Positions 61,072-64,000 of a DNA stretch of 64,000 bases are shown in pieces. The notes beneath the pieces are model-generated. The model was given only the letters and a program-made list of their open reading frames with translations. It was not told the origin of the DNA and ran no database searches. Source of the stretch: Balanoglossus misakiensis (lineage: Eukaryota; Hemichordata); the NCBI GenBank assembly GCA_040954595.2, contig CM082582.2, positions 2,418,001-2,482,000 of the forward strand, given 5' to 3'. Each line of letters starts with the position of its first letter. The first letter of the stretch is position 1. The translations under genes and the position numbers were made by a program.

Positions 61072-61077
61072 AATAAA
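61072..61077 (+). promoter_or_regulatory. Polyadenylation signal after the Kolobok-like gene
   Basis: AATAAA in AAAAGTGAATAAAGAAG, about 170 bp after the last stop codon at 60902. Confidence 0.5.
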
Positions 61078-61080
61078 GAA

Positions 61081-61998
61081 GTACACTACACACCCGAGGA
61101 TATGACTTTGGTGTTATTTTAATGTACCATTCATTTTTGTCAAAAACAATCACCACTCAAAGAAAACTGCCAAAAATAAAGATGTATCGCATTATAATAT
61201 GTACAATAATGTCGTCTCTTAAAAAACCTTAAACGGACTCTTGACTTCAGTGATGCCCGGATTTGATGAAATATCGAAACGTACGGAAACGCAGAAAGTC
61301 AGTCAAAGAATTGTTTTGCTATCAATCACGTGATCTGGCCATGTGACCCACGGCGTTGTCATTTCCAAGTGACGGGCAAGCAATATTTCGCCATTCAGTA
61401 AAAGATTTTTCCAAGTATGTTTTTATTTTAAAAACCGCCAGACACGTACCATGTATCAGGTATAATGCCTCCACGCTATTGAAGTTGCCCGTCATCTGGA
61501 TATTTGAATGCTAACGTAACTGTGCCTGAGCGTGCGTGCTGCTGTACACGGGCGCGACAGCTTCACGAGTGCATATAGCCGCGCCTATAGGCCTATGTCG
61601 CAATAGCAATAGATAGGACTTTCTACCTGCAAATCATGACGCACCAAGTATCAAGACATGCTGCCAATCATTTATAGTTTTGGTAATTCGACTTGTATTC
61701 CTTTCATGTGGAATTTTTGACAAGCATCTGAGCTCCCTTCAAAAATTACCGACGCCACGATCGCGATTGTCAGCAATTAAAACAATGCGGACATTTTCGC
61801 ATCGTTCATTTCCGGGGATCAGTCTAGCTTGAACTGGGTTTGTATCGATGTCGATCTATAAACTTGATGATCGCGAATTCAGACATTTCAACGCCTATTT
61901 TGAGTAGCGATCCGCTCTCAAGTTGATAGGAAAATTATAGACAGGCCTGTGCCGAGCCGCCCCAGCCGTGCGCATATGGAAAGCCACAGCTTAAGTCC
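61081..61998. other. Non-coding stretch
   Basis: No gene seen. Moderately CpG-containing. I searched for inverted termini of the Kolobok-like element here and found none convincing. Confidence 0.45.
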
Positions 61999-62455
61999 AT
62001 TGTTACCATTATATGATGCCCATACATCATTATACGACGCTCATACATCTTTATACAATGTGTATACATCATTATACGCTGCTTGTGCAACCTTATACGA
62101 TGTGAATACATCATTATACATTGCCCATACATCATTATACGACGCTCATACATCTTTATACAATGTGCATACATCATTATACGCTGCTTGTGCATCGTTA
62201 TACGCTGTGAATACACCATTATACATTGCCCATACATCATTATACGACGCTCATACATCTTTATACAATGTGCATACATCATTATACGCTGCTTGTGCAT
62301 CGTTATACGCTGTGAATACATCATTATACATTGCCCATACATCATTATACGCTGCCCATACATCTTTATACAATGTGTATACAGCATTATACGCTGTGCA
62401 TACATCATTATATGCTGTGCCTACATCATTATACGTCGCTCATTCACCATGATAC
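61999..62455. repeat. Minisatellite: 21-bp unit in a 105-bp higher-order repeat
   Basis: The basic unit resembles CATACATCATTATACGACGC. Five variants form a 105-bp block whose first member starts at 62021, 62126, 62231 and 62336. Because 21 is divisible by three and the units lack stops in several frames, both strands show long open frames with seven-residue periodicity; these are artefacts. Confidence 0.95.
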
Positions 62456-62832
62456 TATGCCCGTTCAACATCTCAGATCTCAGAAACTACAAGTCTGATC
62501 ACCTTTAAATTTGGCGTGCAGGTAGACTACCTTTTGTCCATCATTTTTGTAATTGGAAATTATGCTGTCAAAGTTGCAGGTTTTTTTTTTTTTTTTTTTT
62601 TTTAAGAGGGCGCTCTGCATCTGTCATCCACGGAAACAGGGTTTGAACGCTCCGTGAGTTTTTTGACAAATTTTGTCATCGTACTGTTAAACTTGTTTAC
62701 TGCGAAGTGTTCGGAGTGCAGTTTAACTACCTATGTAGCAGAAGTAACCTTTATTGTGTTACTATCTGGTCATTTTTGGACGTTTGAAGGAGTTTTCAGT
62801 TTTGTCGTTACAACAAAGGAACCCCACCCAGT
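62456..62832 (+). other. Leader region of the retrotransposon ORF
   Basis: A poly-T run (about 62581-62604) is followed by AAGAGGGCGCTCTGCATCTG and then 220 bp without a gene. The LINE 5' end probably lies in or just before this segment. Confidence 0.4.
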
Positions 62833-64000
62833 ATGGCGGCCGGCGCGGCGGGAGTCCGAAGCTACGCACAAGTCACCATGCCGTATGCAGACTCAGAAAC
62901 TGCTGAGGACCACAAGTCCGTTCTATTTCTAAAACAATCAGATGTTGTTAGACCAGAGACCAAACAATGGTTAAAAGGTGAGGAGATCCTTGCTAGTATT
63001 GCTGAAGTAGTGCCAATTGAGAACATTGACGGCTTGCAGCGGATTCGTGGTCTCTGGAGAATTTACCCAAGGGACAATGCCGATAAGCTAATACTGAAGC
63101 AACATGGTTTGTCTTTACGTGGAAAAGCAATAGAACTTTGGGATAAGAATCCATTCAGGCGTGAGTTGCAAGAAGTTGGTGTCAAGATCATTGTGAAAGA
63201 TTTGCCGTTGTCGTTAGATGACAGCGTCATCGGGAGCTCTTTGTCTGCGATAGGCCTGAAAACTAAATCTAGGCTTCTGCGGCAAAGATGGCGGGTGAAC
63301 GGCAAACTCACCAATATTTGCAATGGGGACCGCATGGTTTTCGTTGAAAAACCATCCAAAGATCTACCGAAATTTATTAAAGTCGGACCGTTTTCTGCAA
63401 GGCTTTTCAGTAGCTTGCAGAACAGAAACTCTGAGCAAGAAACAAAGTGTAACAAGTGCTTGCAACTTGGACATTTTAGCTACCAGTGCACAAATCCTTT
63501 GAAATGCAGACTTTGTTTCGGCAATGGGCACCTTGCAAAGGAATGTGTTAATGCCAAGTGTGAAAAGCAGGCCGAACAGGAGGTGGAAAGTGGTGTATGC
63601 GCGTTGATTACTCCCGCGACGGAGGCAGTAATTATCACATCGACGCCACAACAAAGCACCACACCTACAAGTGACGCAGGCATTCCAACGCCTTTATCTA
63701 CATCTGCTGCAGAGCAGGCTTCGTCAGCTCATTGTGAGAGCCAACAGACGAGGGAGGCTACTACGAAGAGTGGATCGAACATAGGCAGTACTAGTCATGA
63801 CACAGTGTGCAACGACCCATCATCCTCATCGAGACAACGAGCCTCGCAGCGGTCGATATCATCGTACTTTCCTGAGAAAAGGCGCGATCCAAGAATACAG
63901 AAACCGAAAGATTGTGATCAAGACGATTCCGTCGCTGCCGTCGCTGACACATCAGCGAATATCAGCGAGAGCGAGTCTGAACAGTACGTGGACTGTGACA
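62833..64000 (+). CDS. LINE ORF1 (gag-like), open at window end
   Basis: An ATG at 62833 opens an uninterrupted frame of 389 codons to the last base. It starts MAAGAAGVRSYAQVTM. A central region (about residues 30-190) contains GLWRIYPRDNADKLILKQ and VKIIVKDLPLSLDDSVIG, an RRM-like pattern. At about residues 206-238 come two CCHC zinc knuckles, CNKCLQLGHFSYQC and CRLCFGNGHLAKEC (Cys-x2-Cys-x4-His-x4-Cys). A Ser/Thr-rich tail follows. This is the layout of the RNA-binding first ORF of many animal non-LTR retrotransposons, where it coats the element RNA for target-primed reverse transcription. The polymerase ORF would lie beyond 64000. A cellular zinc-knuckle protein is the alternative. The intact frame suggests a recent copy. 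Confidence 0.8.
   Translation, partial: MAAGAAGVRSYAQVTMPYADSETAEDHKSVLFLKQSDVVRPETKQWLKGEEILASIAEVVPIENIDGLQRIRGLWRIYPRDNADKLILKQHGLSLRGKAIELWDKNPFRRELQEVGVKIIVKDLPLSLDDSVIGSSLSAIGLKTKSRLLRQRWRVNGKLTNICNGDRMVFVEKPSKDLPKFIKVGPFSARLFSSLQNRNSEQETKCNKCLQLGHFSYQCTNPLKCRLCFGNGHLAKECVNAKCEKQAEQEVESGVCALITPATEAVIITSTPQQSTTPTSDAGIPTPLSTSAAEQASSAHCESQQTREATTKSGSNIGSTSHDTVCNDPSSSSRQRASQRSISSYFPEKRRDPRIQKPKDCDQDDSVAAVADTSANISESESEQYVDCD

Noticed and set aside
61935-62508. Long frames on both strands with seven-residue periodicity
   Set aside because: Artefact of a stop-free 21-bp tandem repeat.
1-64000. CRISPR arrays, tRNA or rRNA genes, bacterial operons
   Set aside because: None seen. The repeats present are microsatellites, minisatellites and MITEs, and genes have introns, so prokaryotic features do not apply.

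Overview
This is an animal nuclear-genome window. The evidence is GT-AG introns, AATAAA polyadenylation signals, calcium-binding EGF exons, an exon set matching Mediator subunit MED25, AT-rich introns with microsatellites, and very dense mobile DNA. The mix of a non-LTR retrotransposon, multi-exon transposase genes, TTAA- and TA-target MITEs and foldback elements fits a marine invertebrate, possibly a lancelet or other invertebrate deuterostome. That placement is inference; nothing in the window fixes the species.

Layout. (1) 0.3-3.6 kb is a tandem duplication of a ~1.4 kb unit; one copy carries a ~438 bp foldback MITE and the other shows the empty site. (2) 11.8-27.6 kb, minus strand, holds scattered exons of a MED25-like gene: two von Willebrand A exons (27.5 and 25.3 kb) and three glutamine-rich C-terminal exons (16.7, 13.4 and 12.0 kb), with a possible 5' exon at 32.5 kb. 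Single-base indels interrupt some exons. Two phase 1-1 EGF exons (24.7 and 21.3 kb) and many MITEs lie between them. I could not find the first vWA exons or the activator-interaction domain. A dead LINE reverse-transcriptase tail lies at 19.2-20.3 kb on the plus strand. (3) 33.5-33.8 kb is a seven-unit array of a 22-bp perfect palindrome, just upstream of a plus-strand gene. (4) 33.8-40.6 kb holds a convergent pair: a HECT-type E3-like gene with a small N-terminal helical domain (plus) and a DDE integrase gene (minus). Both look mobile-element derived. (5) 43.6-50.1 kb is a decayed multi-exon SAP-domain gene of a repeat-like family. (6) 52.7-60.9 kb is an eleven-exon Kolobok-like DDE transposase gene inactivated by stops and frameshifts. 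Its second intron contains a complete 4540-bp DNA transposon (53743-58282) with 32-bp terminal inverted repeats and a 4-bp ATTT target duplication, encoding a transposase-like protein with an HADNCGGQNK motif. (7) 62.0-62.5 kb is a 21-bp/105-bp higher-order minisatellite, followed by the first ORF of a LINE with two zinc knuckles, open at the window end.

Most of the right half is therefore several independent families of large eukaryotic mobile elements in different states of decay, nested in each other, while the left half is host gene introns colonised by short non-autonomous elements. The best candidates for a little-described system are the 4.5 kb nested transposon with its clear termini and the convergent HECT-ligase/integrase pair. 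Family names are from memory and no database search was possible.
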